A stretch of 64,000 nucleotides of DNA, from positions 29,539,501 through 29,603,500 of the forward strand of contig NC_079878.1 in NCBI RefSeq assembly GCF_029227915.1, written 5' to 3'. The notes below the pieces were generated by a model, which was not told the origin of the DNA, ran no database searches, and saw nothing but the letters and a program-made list of their open reading frames with translations. The translations under genes were made by a program, and so were the position numbers. Origin of the DNA: Hydractinia symbiolongicarpus (lineage: Eukaryota > Cnidaria > Hydrozoa > Anthoathecata > Hydractiniidae). This document shows, one piece after another, positions 37,471-50,600 of this stretch (the stretch's first letter is position 1; each line of letters starts with the position of its first letter).

Positions 37471-40400
37471 AATCGTTCGGTAAATGTGTTTACTCCCTGG
37501 GTATTTTCTTTGTATACTTTTGACTATACGGGCCGAGTCCAGGATTTACGGGAATTCGCGGGTTTTCGTTTGCCGGCGATTAAACTTCTTTTATTCAGAG
37601 TCTCATCAAAAATGAAAACATTTTTGAAAACTACAAGTCTCATGCGTTTTAGTGGTGAAAAAATAATTTAAAAAATCGTTCGGGAAATGAGTTTACTCCC
37701 TGGGTACTTTCTTTGTATACTTTTGACTATACGGGCCGAGTCCGGGATTTACGGGAATTCGCGGGTTTTCGTTTGCCGGCGATTAAACATCTTTTATTCA
37801 GCGTCTCATCAAAAATGAAAACATTTTTGAAAACTACAAGTCTCATGCGTTTTAGTGGTGAAAAAATAATTTAAAAAATCGTTCGGGAAATGAGTTTACT
37901 CCCTGGGTACTTTCTTTGTATACTTTTGACTATACGGGCCGAGTCCGGTATTTACGGGAAATCGCGGGTTTTGGTTTGCCGGCGATTAAACATCTTTTAT
38001 TCAGCGTCTTATCAAAAATGAAAACATTTTTGAAAACTACAAGTCTCATACGTTTTAGTGGTGAAAAGATAGTTTAAAAAATCGTTCGAGAAATGAGTTT
38101 ACTCACAGGGTACTTTCTTTGTATACATTCGACTATACGGGCCAACCTCGGGATTTACGGGAAATCGCGGGTTTTCGTTTGCCGGCGATTAAACTTCTTT
38201 CATTAAGCGTCTCATCAAAAATGAAAACATTCCTGAAAACTACAAGTCTTATGCGTTTTAGTGGTGAAAAAATAATTTAAAAAATCGTTCGGTAAATGTG
38301 TTTACTCCCTGGGTATTTTCTTTGTATACTTTTGACTATACGGGCCGAGTCCAGGATTTACGGGAATTCGCGGGTTTTCGTTTGCCGGCGATTAAACTTC
38401 TTTTATTCAGAGTCTCATCAAAAATGAAAACATTTTTGAAAACTACAAGTCTCATGCGTTTTAGTGGTGAAAAAATAATTTAAAAAATCGTTCGGGAAAT
38501 GAGTTTACTCCCTGGGTACTTTCTTTGTATACTTTTGACTATACGGGCCGAGTCCGGGATTTACGGGAATTCGCGGGTTTTCGTTTGCCGGCGATTAAAC
38601 ATCTTTTATTGAGCGTCTCATCAAAAATGAAAACATTTTTGAAAACTACAAGTCTCATGCGTTTTAGTGGTGAAAAAATAATTTAAAAAATCGTTCGGGA
38701 AATGAGTTTACTCCGTTGGTACGTTTTTTGTATACTTCTGACTATACGGGCCGAGTCCAGGATTTACGGGAAATCGCGGTTTTTTGTTTGCCGGCGATTA
38801 AACATCTTTTATTCAGCGTCTCATCAAAAATGAAAACATTTTTGAAAACTACAAGTCTCATGCGTTTTAGTGGTGAAAAAATAATTTTAAAAATCGTTCG
38901 GGAAATGAGTTTACTCACAGGGTACTTTCTTTGTATACATTCGACTATACGGGCCAAGCCCGGGATTTACGGGAAATCGCGGGTTTTCGTTTGCCGGCGA
39001 TTAAACTTCTTTCATTAAGCGTCTCATCAAAAATGAAAACATTCCTGAACACTACAAGTCTCATGCGTTTTAGTGGTGAAAAAATAATTTTAAAAATCGT
39101 TTGGGAAATGTGTTTACTCCCTGGGTACTTTCTTTGTATACTTTTGACTATACGGGCCGAGTCCGGGATTTACGAGAAATCGCGGGTTTTCGTTTCCCGG
39201 CGATTAAACATCTTTTATTCAGCGTCTCATCAAAAATGAAAACATTTTTGAAAACTACAAGTCTCATGCGTTTTAGTGGTGAAAAAATAGATTAAAAAAT
39301 CGTTCTGGAAATGAGTTTACTCACAGGGCACTTTCTTTGTATGTACTCGACTATACGGGCCAAGCACAGGATTTACGGGAAATCGCGGGTTTTTGTTTGC
39401 CGGCGATTAAACTTCTTATATTCAGCGTCTCATCAAAAATGTAAACATTTTTGAAAACTACAAGTCTCATGCGTTTTAGTGGTGAAAAAATAATTTTAAA
39501 AATCGTTCGGGAAATGAGTTTACTCACAGGGTACTTTCTTTGTATACATTCGACTATACGGGCCAAGCCCGGGATTTACGGGAAATCGCGGGTTTTCGTT
39601 TGCCGGCGATTAAACTTCTTTCATTAAGCGTCTCATCAAAAATGAAAACATTCCTGAACACTACAAGTCTCATGCGTTTTAGTGGTGAAAAAATAATTTT
39701 AAAAATCGTTTGGGAAATGTGTTTACTCCCTGGGTACTTTCTTTGTATACTTTTGACTATACGGGCCGAGTCCGGGATTTACGGGAAATCGCGGGTTTTC
39801 GTTTCCCGGCGATTAAACATCTTTTATTCAGCGTCTCATCAAAAATGAAAACATTTTTGAAAACTACAAGTCTCATGCGTTTTAGTGGTGAAAAAATAAT
39901 TTAAAAAATCGTTCGGGAAATGAGTTTACTCCCTGGGTACTTTCTTTGTATACTTTTGACTATACGGGCCGAGTCCGGTATTTACGGGAAATCGCGGGTT
40001 TTGGTTTGCCGGCGATTAAACATCTTTTATTCAGCGTCTTATCAAAAATGAAAACATTTTTGAAAACTACAAGTCTCATACGTTTTAGTGGTGAAAAGAT
40101 AGTTTAAAAAATCGTTCGAGAAATGAGTTTACTCACAGGGTACTTTCTTTGTATACATTCGACTATACGGGCCAACCTCGGGATTTACGGGAAATCGCGG
40201 GTTTTCGTTTGCCGGCGATTAAACTTCTTTCATTAAGCGTCTCATCAAAAATGAAAACATTCCTGAAAACTACAAGTCTTATGCGTTTTAGTGGTGAAAA
40301 AATAATTTAAAAAATCGTTCGGTAAATGTGTTTACTCCCTGGGTACTTTCTTTGTATACTTTTGACTATACGGGCCGAGTCCGGGATTTACGGGAATTCG

Positions 40401-41530
40401 CGGGTTTTCGTTTGCCGGCGATTAAACATCTTTTATTCAGCGTCTCATCAAAAATGAAAACATTTTAGAAAACTACAAGTCTCATGCGTTTTAGTGGTGA
40501 AAAAATAATTTAAAAAATCGTTCGGGAAATGAGTTTACTCCCTTGGTACGTTCTTTGTATACTTCTGACTATACGGGCCGAGTCCAGGATTTACGGGAAA
40601 TCGCGGTTTTTCGTTTGCCGGCGATTAAACATCTTTTATTCAGCGTCTCATCAAAAATGAAAACATTTTTGAAAACTACAAGTCTCATGCGTTTTAGTGG
40701 TGAAAAAATAATTTTAAAAATCGTTCGGGAAATGAGTTTACTCACAGGGTACTTTCTTTGTATACATTCGACTATACGGGCCAAGCCCGGGCTTTACGGG
40801 AAATCGCGGGTTTTCGTTTGCCGGCGATTAAACTTCTTTCATTAAGCGTCTCATCAAAAATGAAAACATTCCTGAACACTACAAGTCTCATGCGTTTTAG
40901 TGGTGAAAAAATAATTTTAAAAATCGTTTGGGAAATGTGTTTACTCCCTGGGTACTTTCTTTGTATACTTTTGACTATACGGGCCGAGTCCGGTATTTAC
41001 GGGAAATCGCGGGTTTTGGTTTGCCAGCGATTAAACATCTTTTATTCAGCGTCTTATCAAAAATGAAAACATTTTTGAAAACTACAAGTGTCATACGTTT
41101 TAGTGGTGAAAAGATAGTTTAAAAAATCGTTCGAGAAATGAGTTTACTCACAGGGTACTTTCTTTGTATACATACGACTATACGGGCGAACCTCGAGATT
41201 TACGGGAAATCGCGGGTTTTCGTTTGCCGGCGATTAAACTTCTTTCATTAAGCGTCTCATCAAAAATGAAAACATTCCTGAAAACTACAAGTCTTATGCG
41301 TTTTAATGGTGAAAAAATAATTTAAAAAATCGTTCGGTAAATGTGTTTACTCCCCGGGTATTTTCTTTGTATACTTTTGCCTATACGGGCCGAGTGCAGG
41401 ATTTACGGGAATTCGCGGGTTTTCGTTTGCCGGCGATTAAACTTCTTTTATTCAGAGTCTCATCAAAAATGAAAACATTTTTGAAAACTACAAGTCTCAT
41501 GCGTTTTAGTGGTGAAAAAATAATTTAAAA
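37471..41530 (+). repeat. Local 3-, 4- and 9-monomer duplications
   Basis: Monomers mostly of A and B types, with overlapping duplications. An 812-bp (four-monomer) offset links 37,486 with 38,298. A 609-bp offset links 39,101 with 39,710. A 1,827-bp (nine-monomer) offset links 38,742 with 40,569. Diagnostic variants are TTGGTACGTTC (near 40,545 and 41,761, and as TTGGTACGTTT near 38,715), GGAATTCGCGGG and CTCATACG. Several blocks also resemble parts of units III-1 to III-3, so this reads as a rearranged edge of that family. Confidence 0.75.
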
Positions 41531-44500
41531 AATCGTTCGGGAAATGAGTTTACTCCCTGGGTACTTTCTTTGTATACTTTTGACTATACGGGCCGAGTCC
41601 GGGATTTACGGGAATTCGCGGGTTTTCGTTTGCCGGCGATTAAACATCTTTTATTCAGCGTCTCATCAAAAATGAAAACATTTTTGAAAACTACAAGTCT
41701 CATGCGTTTTAGTGGTGAAAAAATAATTTAAAAAATCGTTCGGGAAATGAGTTTACTCCCTTGGTACGTTCTTTGTATACTTCTGACTATACGGGCCAAG
41801 TCCGGGATTTACGGGAAATCGCGGGTTTTCGTTTGCCGGCGATTAAACATCTTTTATTCAGCGTCTCATCAAAAATGAAAACATTTTTGAAAACTACAAG
41901 TCTCATGCGTTTTAGTGGTAAAAAGATAATTTAAAAAATCGTTCTGGAAATGAGTTTACTCCCTGGGTATTTTCTTTGTATACTTTTGACTATACGGGCC
42001 GAGTTTGGGATTTACGGGAATTCGCGGGTTTTCGTTTGCCGGCGATTAAACTTCTTTTATTCAGCGTCTCATCAAAAATGAAAACATTTTTGAAAACTAC
42101 AAGTCTCGTGCGTTTTAGTGGTGAAAAGATAATTTAAAAAATCGTTCGGGAAATGAGTTTACTCCCTGAATATTTTCTTTGTGTACTTTTGACTATACGG
42201 GCCGAGTCCGGGATTTACGGGAAATCGCGGGTTTTCGTTTGCCGGTGATTAAACTTCTTTTATTCCGCGTCTCATCAAAAATGAAAACATTTTTGAAAAC
42301 TAAAAGTCTCATGCGTTTAAATGGCGAAAAGATAATATAAAAAATCGTTCTGGAAATGAGTTTACTCACAAGGCACTTTCTTTGTATATACTCGACTATA
42401 CGAGCCAAGCACGGGATTTACGGGAAATTGCGGGTTTTCGTTTGCCGGCAATTAAACTTCTTTTATTCAGCGTCTCATCAAAAATGAAAACATTTTTGAA
42501 AACTACAAGTCTCATGCGTTTTAGTGGTGAAAAAATAATTTAAAAAATCGTTCGGGAAATGAGTTTACTCACAGGGTACTTTCTTTGTATACATTCGACT
42601 ATACGGGCCAAGCCCGGGATTTACGGGAAATCGCGGGTTTTCGTTTGCCGGCGATTAAACTTCTTTCATTAAGCGTCTCATCAAAAATGAAAACATTCCT
42701 GAAAACTACAAGTCTCATGCGTTTTAGTGGTGAAAAAATAATTTAAAAAATCGTTCGGGAAATAAGTTTACTCCCTGGGTACTTTCTTTGTATACTTTTG
42801 ACTATACGGGCCGAGTCCGGGATTTACGGGAAATCGCGGGTTTTCGTTTGCCGGCGATTAAACATCTTTTATTCAGCGTTTCATCAAAAATGAAAACATT
42901 TTTGAAAACTAAAAGTCTCATGCGTTTTAGTGGTGAAAAGATAATTTAAAAAATCGTTCTGGAAATAAGTTTACTTCCTGCGTAATTTCTTTGTATACAT
43001 TTGACTATACGGGCCGAGTCCGGGATTAACGGGAAATCGCGGGTTTTCGTTTGCCGGCGATTAAACTTCTTTTATTCCGCGTCTCATCAAAAAAGAAAAC
43101 ATTTTTGAAAACTACAAGTCTCGTGCGTTTTAGTGGTGAAAAGATAATTTAAAAAATCGTTCTGGAAATAAGTTTACTCACAGGGTACTTTCTTTGTATA
43201 TACTCGACTATACGGGCCAAGCACGGCATTTACGGGAAATCGCGGGTTTTCGTTTGCCGGCGAATAAACTTCTTTCATTAGGCGTCTCATCAAAAATGAA
43301 AACAGTCCTGAAAATTACAAGTCTCATGCGTTTTAGTGGTGAAAAAATAATTTAAAAAATCGTTCGGGAAATGAGTTTAATCCCTGGGTACTTTCTTTGT
43401 ATACTTTTGACTATACGGGCCGAGTCCGGGATTTACGGGAAATCGCGGGTTTTCGTTTGCCGGCGATTAAACATCTTTTACTCAGCGTCTCATCAAAAAT
43501 GAAAACATTTTTGAAAACTACAAGTCTCATGCGTTTTAGTGGTAAAAAGATAATTTAAAAAATCGTTCTGGAAATGAGTTTACTCCCTGGGTATTTTCTT
43601 TGTATACTTTTGACTATACGGGCCGAGTTTGGGATTTACGGGAATTCGCGGGTTTTCGTTTGCCGGCGATTAAACTTCTTTTATTCAGCGTCTCATCAAA
43701 AATGAAAACATTTTTGAAAACTACAAGTCTCGTGCGTTTTAGTGGTGAAAAGATAATTTAAAAAATCGTTCGGGAAATGAGTTTACTCCCTGAGTATTTT
43801 CTTTGTGTACTTTTGACTATACGGGCCGAGTCCGGGATTTACGGGAAATCGCGGGTTTTCGTTTGCCGGCGATTAAACTTCTTTTATTCCGCGTCTCATC
43901 AAAAATGAAAACATTTTTGAAAACTGAAAGTCTCATGCGTTTTAATGGTGAAAAGATAATATAAAAAATCCTTCTGGAAATGAGTTTACTCACAAGAAAC
44001 TTTCTTTGTATATACTCGACTATACGAGCCAAGCACGGGATTTACGGGAAATTGCGGGTTTTCGTTTGCCGGCGATTAAACTTCTTTTATTCAGCGTCTC
44101 ATCAAAAATGAAAACATTTTTGAAAACTACAAGTCTCATGCGTTTTAGTGGTGAAAAAATAATTTAAAAAATCGTTCGGGAAATGAGTTTACTCACAGGG
44201 TACTTTCTTTGTATACATTCGACTATACGGGCCAAGCCCGGGATTTACGGGAAATCGCGGGTTTTCGTTTGCCGGCGATTAAACTTCTTTCATTAAGCGT
44301 CTCATCAAAAATGAAAACATTCCTGAAAACTAAAAGTCTCGTGCGTTTTAGTGGTGAAAAGATAATTTAAAAAATCGTTCTGGAAATGAGTTTACTCACA
44401 GGGTACTTTCTTTGTATATACTCGACTATACGGGCCAAGCACGGCATTTACGGGAAATCGCGGGTTTTCGTTTGCCGGCGAATAAACTTCTTTCATTAAG

Positions 44501-47500
44501 CGTCTCATCAAAAATGAAAACATTCCTGAAAACTACAAGTCTCATGCGTTTTAGTGGTGAAAAAATAGTTTAAAAATCGTTCGGGAAATGAGTTTAATCC
44601 CTGGGTACTTTCTTTGTATACTTTTGACTATACGGGCCGAGTCCAGGATTTACGGGAAATCGCGGGTTTTCGTTTGCCGGCGATTAAACATCTTTTATTC
44701 AGCGTCTCATCAAAAATTAAAACATTTTTGAAAACTACAAGTCTCATGCGTTTTAGTGGTAAAAAGATAATTTAAAAAATCGTTCTGGAAATGAGTTTAC
44801 TCCCTGGGTATTTTCTTTGTATACTTTTGACTATACGGGCCGAGTTTGGGATTTACGGGAATTCGCGGGTTTTCGTTTGCCGGCGATTAAACTTCTTTTA
44901 TTCAGCGTCTCATCAAAAATGAAAACATTTTTGAAAACTACAAGTCTCGTGCGTTTTAGTGGTGAAAAGATAATTTAAAAAATCGTTCGGGAAATGAGTT
45001 TACTCCCTGAGTATTTTCTTTGTGTACTTTTGACTATACGGGCCGAGTCCGGGATTTACGGGAAATCGCGGATTTTCGTTTGCCGGCGATTAAACTTCTT
45101 TTATTCCGCGTCTCATCAAAAATGAAAACATTTTTGAAAACTGAAAGTCTAATGCGTTTTAATGGTGAAAAGATAATATAAAAAATCCTTCTGGAAATGA
45201 GTTTACTCACAAGAAACTTTCTTTGTATATACTCGACTATACGAGCCAAGCACGGGATTTACGGGAAATTGCGGGTTTTCGTTTGCCGGCGATTAAACTT
45301 CTTTTATTCAGCGTCTCATCAAAAATGAAAACATTTTTGAAAACTACAAGTCTCATGCGTTTTAGTGGTGAAAAAATAATTTAAAAAATCGTTCGGGAAA
45401 TGAGTTTACTCACAGGGTAATTTCTTTGTATACATTCGACTATACGGGCCAAGCCCGGGATTCACGGGAAATCGCGGGTTTTTGTTTGCCGGCGATTAAA
45501 CTTCTTTCATTAAGCGTCTCATCAAAAATGAAAACATTCCTGAAAACTAAAAGTCTCATGCGTTTTAGTGGTGAAAAAATAATTTAAAAAATCGTTCGGG
45601 AAATGAGTTTACTCACAGGGTAATTTCTTTGTATACATTCGACTATACGGGCCAAGCCCGGGATTCACGGGAAATCGCGGGTTTTCGTTTGCCGGCGATT
45701 AAACTTCTTTCATTAAGCGTCTCATCAAAAATGAAAACATTCCTGAAAACTACAAGTCTCATGCGTTTTAGTGGTGAAAAAATAATTTAAAAAATCGTTC
45801 GGGAAATAAGTTTACTCCCTGGGTACTTTCTTTGTATACTTTTGACTATACGGGCCGAGTCCGGGATTTACGGGAAATCGCGGGTTTTCGTTTGCCGGCG
45901 ATTAAACATCTTTTATTCAGCGTCTCATCAAAAATGAAAACATTTTTAAAAACTACAAGTCTCATGCGTTTTAGTGGTGAAAAGATAATTTAAAAAATCG
46001 TTCTGGAAATGAGTTTACTTCCTGCGTAATTTCTTTGTATACTTTTGACTATACGGGCCGAGGCCGGGATTAACGGGAAATCGCGGGTTTTCGTTTGCCG
46101 GCGATTAAACTTCTTTTATTCCGCGTCTCATCAAAAAAGAAAACATTTTTGAAAACTACAAGTCTCGTGCGTTTTAGTGGTGAAAAGATAATTTAAAAAA
46201 TCGTTCTGGAAATGAGTTTACTCACAGGGTACTTTCTTTGTATATACTCGACTATACGGGCCAAGCCCGGGATTTACGGGAAATTGCGGGTTTTCGTTTG
46301 CCGGCGATTAAACTTCTTTCATTAAGCGTCTCATCAAAAATGAAAACATTCCTGAAAACTACAAGTCTCATGCGTTTTAGTGGTGAAAAAATAATTTAAA
46401 AAATCGTTCTGGAAATGAGTTTACTTCCTGCGTAATTTCTTTGTATACTTTTGACTATACGGGCCAAGGCCGGGATTAACGGGAAATCGCGGGTTTTCGT
46501 TTGCCGGCGATTAAACTTCTTTTATTCCGCGTCTCATCAAAAAAGAAAACATTTTTGAAAACTACAAGTCTCGTGCGTTTTAGTGGTGAAAAGATAATTT
46601 AAAAAATCGTTCTGGAAATGAGTTTACTCACAGGGTACTTTCTTTGTATATACTCGACTATACGGGCCAAGCGCGGCATTTACGGGAAATCGCGGGTTTT
46701 CGTTTGCCGGCGATTAAACTTCTTTCATTAAGCGTCTCATCAAAAATGAAAACATTCCTGAAAACTACAAGTCTCATGCGTTTTAGTGGTGAAAAAATAA
46801 TTTAAAAAATCGTTCGGGAAATGTGTTTACTCCCTGGGTATTTTCTTTGTTTACTTTTGACTATACGGGCCCAGTCCGGGGTTTACGGGAAATCGCCGGG
46901 TTTTCGTTTGCCGGCGATTAAACATCTTTTATTCAGCGTCTCATCAAAAATGAAAACATTTTTAAAAACTACAAGTCTCATGCGTTTTAGTGGTGAAAAA
47001 ATAATTTAAAAAATCGTTCGGGAAATGAGTTTACTCACAGGGTACTTTCTTTGTATACATTCGACTATACGGGCCAAGCCCGGGATTTACGGGAAATTGC
47101 GGGTTTTCGTTTGCCGGCGATTAAACTTCTTTCATTAAGCGTCTCATCAAAAATGAAAACATTCCTGAAAACTACAAGTCTCATGCGTTTTAGTGGTGAA
47201 AAAATAATTTAAAAAATCGTTCGGGAAATAAGTTTACTCCCTGGGTACTTTCTTTTTATACTTTTGACTATACGGGCCGAGTCCGGGATTTACGGGAAAT
47301 CGCGGGTTTTCGTTTGCCGGCGATTAAACATCTTTTATTCAGCGTCTCATCAAAAATGAAAACATTTTTGAAAACTACAAGTCTCATGCGTTTTAGTGGT
47401 GAAAAGATAATTTAAAAAATCGTTCTGGAAATGAGTTTACTTCCTGCGTAATTTCTTTGTATACTTTTGACTATACGGGCCGAGTCCGGGATTAACGGGA

Positions 47501-47640
47501 AATCGCGGGTTTTCGTTTGCCGGCGATTAAACTTCTTTTATTCCGCGTCTTATCAAAAAAGAAAACATTTTTGAAAACTACAAGTCTCGTGCGTTTTAGT
47601 GGTGAAAAGATAATTTAAAAAATCGTTCTGGAAATGAGTT
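41531..47640 (+). repeat. Satellite segment with 8- and 6-monomer repeats
   Basis: A distinct set of monomer variants appears: TATATACTCG, CTCGTGCG, GATAATATAAAAAATC, CACGGCATTTACGGG, GGATTAACGGG and CATCAAAAAAGAAAAC. The block with GATAATATAAAAAATC and CGAGCCAAGCACGGG recurs at offsets of 1,624 bp (42,193 to 43,817; eight monomers) and 1,217 bp (43,817 to 45,034; six monomers minus the one base missing near 44,573). GATAATATAAAAAATC reappears only near 62.4 and 62.8 kb, linking this segment to the array edge. Confidence 0.75.
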
Positions 47641-50600
47641 TACTCACAGGGTACTTTCTTTGCAATACTCGACTATACGGGCCAAGCACAGCATTTACGG
47701 GAAATCGCGGGTTTTCGTTTGCCGGCGATTAAACTTCTTTCATTAAGCGTCTCATCAAAAATGAAAACATTCCTGAAAACTACAAGTCTCATGCGTTTTA
47801 GTGGTGAAAAAATAATTTAAAAAATCGTTCGGGAAATGTGTTTACTCCCTGGGTATTTTCTTTGTATACTTTTGACTAAACGGGCCGAGTCCGGGATTTA
47901 CGGGAAATCGCCGGGTTTTCGTTTGCCGGCGATTAAACATCTTTTATTCAGCGTCTCATCAAAAATGAAAACATTTTTGAAAACTACAAGTCTCATGCGT
48001 TTTAGTGGTGAAAACATAATTTAAAAAATCGTTCTGGAAATGAGTTTACTCCCTGGGTATCTTCTTTGTATACTTTTGACTATACGGGCCGTGTTTGGGA
48101 TTTACGGGAATTCGCGGGTTTTCGTTTGCCGGCGATTAAACTTCTTTTATTCAGCGTCTTATCAAAAATGAAAACATTTTTGAAAACTACAAGTCTCGTG
48201 CGTTTTAGTGGTGAAAAGATAATTTAAAAAATCGTTCTGGAAATGAGTTTACTCGCAGGGTACTTTCTTTGTATACTTTTGACTATACGGGCCGAGTATG
48301 GGATTTACGGGAAATCGCGGGTTTTCGTTTGCCGGCGATTAAACTTCTTTTAATCAGCGTCTCATCAAAAATGAAAACATTTTTGAAAACTACAAGTCTC
48401 ATACGTTTTAGTGGTGAAAAAATAATTTAAAAAATCGTTCGGGAAATGAGTTAACTCCCTGAGTATTTTCTTTGTGTACTTTTGACTGTACGGGCCGAGT
48501 CCGGGATTTACGGGAAATCGCGGGTTTTCGTTTGCCGGCGATTAAACATCTTTTATTCAGCGTCTCATCAAAAATGAAAACATTTTTGAAAACTACAAGT
48601 CTCATGCGTTTTAGTGGTGAAAAGATAATTTAAAAAATCGTTCTGGAAATGAGTTTACTCCCTGCGTAATTTCTTTGTATACTTTTGACTATACGGGCCG
48701 AGTCCGGGATTAACGGGAAATCGCGGGTTTTCGTTTGCCGGCGATTAAACATCTTTTATTCAGCGTCTCATCAAAAATGAAAACATTTTTGAAAACTACA
48801 AGTCTCATGCGTTTTAGTGGTGAAAAGATAATTTAAAAAATCGTTCTGGAAGTGAGTTTACTCGCAGGGTACTTTCTTTGTATACTTTTGACTATACGGG
48901 CCGAGTATGGGATTTACGGGAAATCGCGGGTTTTCGTTTGCCGGCGATTAAACTTCTTTTATTCAGCGTCTCATCAAAAATGAAAACATTTTTGAAAACT
49001 ACAAGTCTCATACGTTTTAGTGGTGAAAAAATAATTTAAAAAATCGTTCGGGAAATGAGTTAACTCCCTGAGTATTTTCTTTGTGTACTTTTGATTGTAC
49101 GGGCCGAGTCCGGGATTAACGGGAAATCGCGGGTTTTTGTTTGCCGGCGATTAAACTTCTTATATTCAGCGTCTCATCAAAAATGAAAACATTTTTGAAA
49201 ACTACAAGTCTCATGCGTTTTAGTGGTGAAAAAATAATTTGAAAAATCGTTCGGGAAATGAGTTTACTCACAGGGTACTTTCTTTGTATAAATTCGACTA
49301 TACGGGCCAAGCCCGGGATTTACGGGAAATCGCGGTTTTCGTTTGCCGGCGATTAAACTTCTTTCATTAAGCGTCTCATCAAAAATGAAAACATTCCTGA
49401 AAACTACAAGTCTCATGCGTTTTAGTGGTGAAAAAATAATTTGAAAAATCGTTCGGGAAATGAGTTTACTCACAGGGTACTTTCTTTGTATACATTCGAC
49501 TATACGGGCCAAGCCCGGGATTTACGGGAAATTGCGGGTTTTCGTTTGCCGGCGAATAAACATCTTTTATTCAGCGTCTCATCAAAAATGAAAACATTTT
49601 TGAAAACTACAAGTCTCATGCGTTTTAGTGGTGCAAAGATAATTTAAAAAATCGTTCTGGAAATGAGTTTACTCCCTGCGTAATTTCTTTGTATACTTTT
49701 GACTATACGGGCCGAGTCCGGGATTAACGGGAAATCGCGGGTTTTCGTTTGCCGGCGATTAAACATCTTTTATTCAGCGTCTCATCAAAAATGAAAACAT
49801 TTTTGAAAACTACAAGTCTCATGCGTTTTAGTGGTGAAAAAATAATTTAAAAAATCGTTCGGGAAATGAGTTTACTCACAGGGTACTTTCTTTGTATACA
49901 TTCGACTATACGGGCCAAGCCCGGGATTTACGGGAAATCGCGGGTTTTCGTTTGCCGGCGATTAAACTTCTTTCATTAAGCGTCTCATCAAAAATGAAAA
50001 CATTCCTGAAAACTACAAGTCTCATGCGTTTTAGTGGTGAAAAAATAATTTAAAAAATCGTTCGGGAAATAAGTTTACTCCCTGGGTACTTTCTTTGTAT
50101 ACTTTTGACTATACGGGCCGAGTCCGGGATTTACGGGAAATCGCGGGTTTTCGTTTGCCGGCGATTAAACATCTTTTATTCAGCGTCTCATCAAAAATGA
50201 AAACATTTTTGAAAACTACAAGTCTCATGCGTTTTAGTGGTGAAAAGATAATTTAAAAAATCGTTCTGGAAATGAGTTTACTTCCTGCGTAATTTCTTTG
50301 TATACTTTTGACTATACGGGCCGAGTCCGGGATTAACGGGAAATCGCGGGTTTTCGTTTGCCGGCGATTAAACTTCTTTTATTCCGCGTCTTATCAAAAA
50401 AGAAAACATTTTTGAAAACTACAAGTCTCGTGCGTTTTAGTGGTGAAAAGATAATTTAAAAAATCGTTCTGGAAATGAGTTTACTCACAGGGTACTTTCT
50501 TTGCAATACTCGACTATACGGGCCAAGCACGGCATTTACGGGAAATCGCGGGTTTTCGTTTGCCGGCGATTAAACTTCTTTCATTAAGCGTCTCATCAAA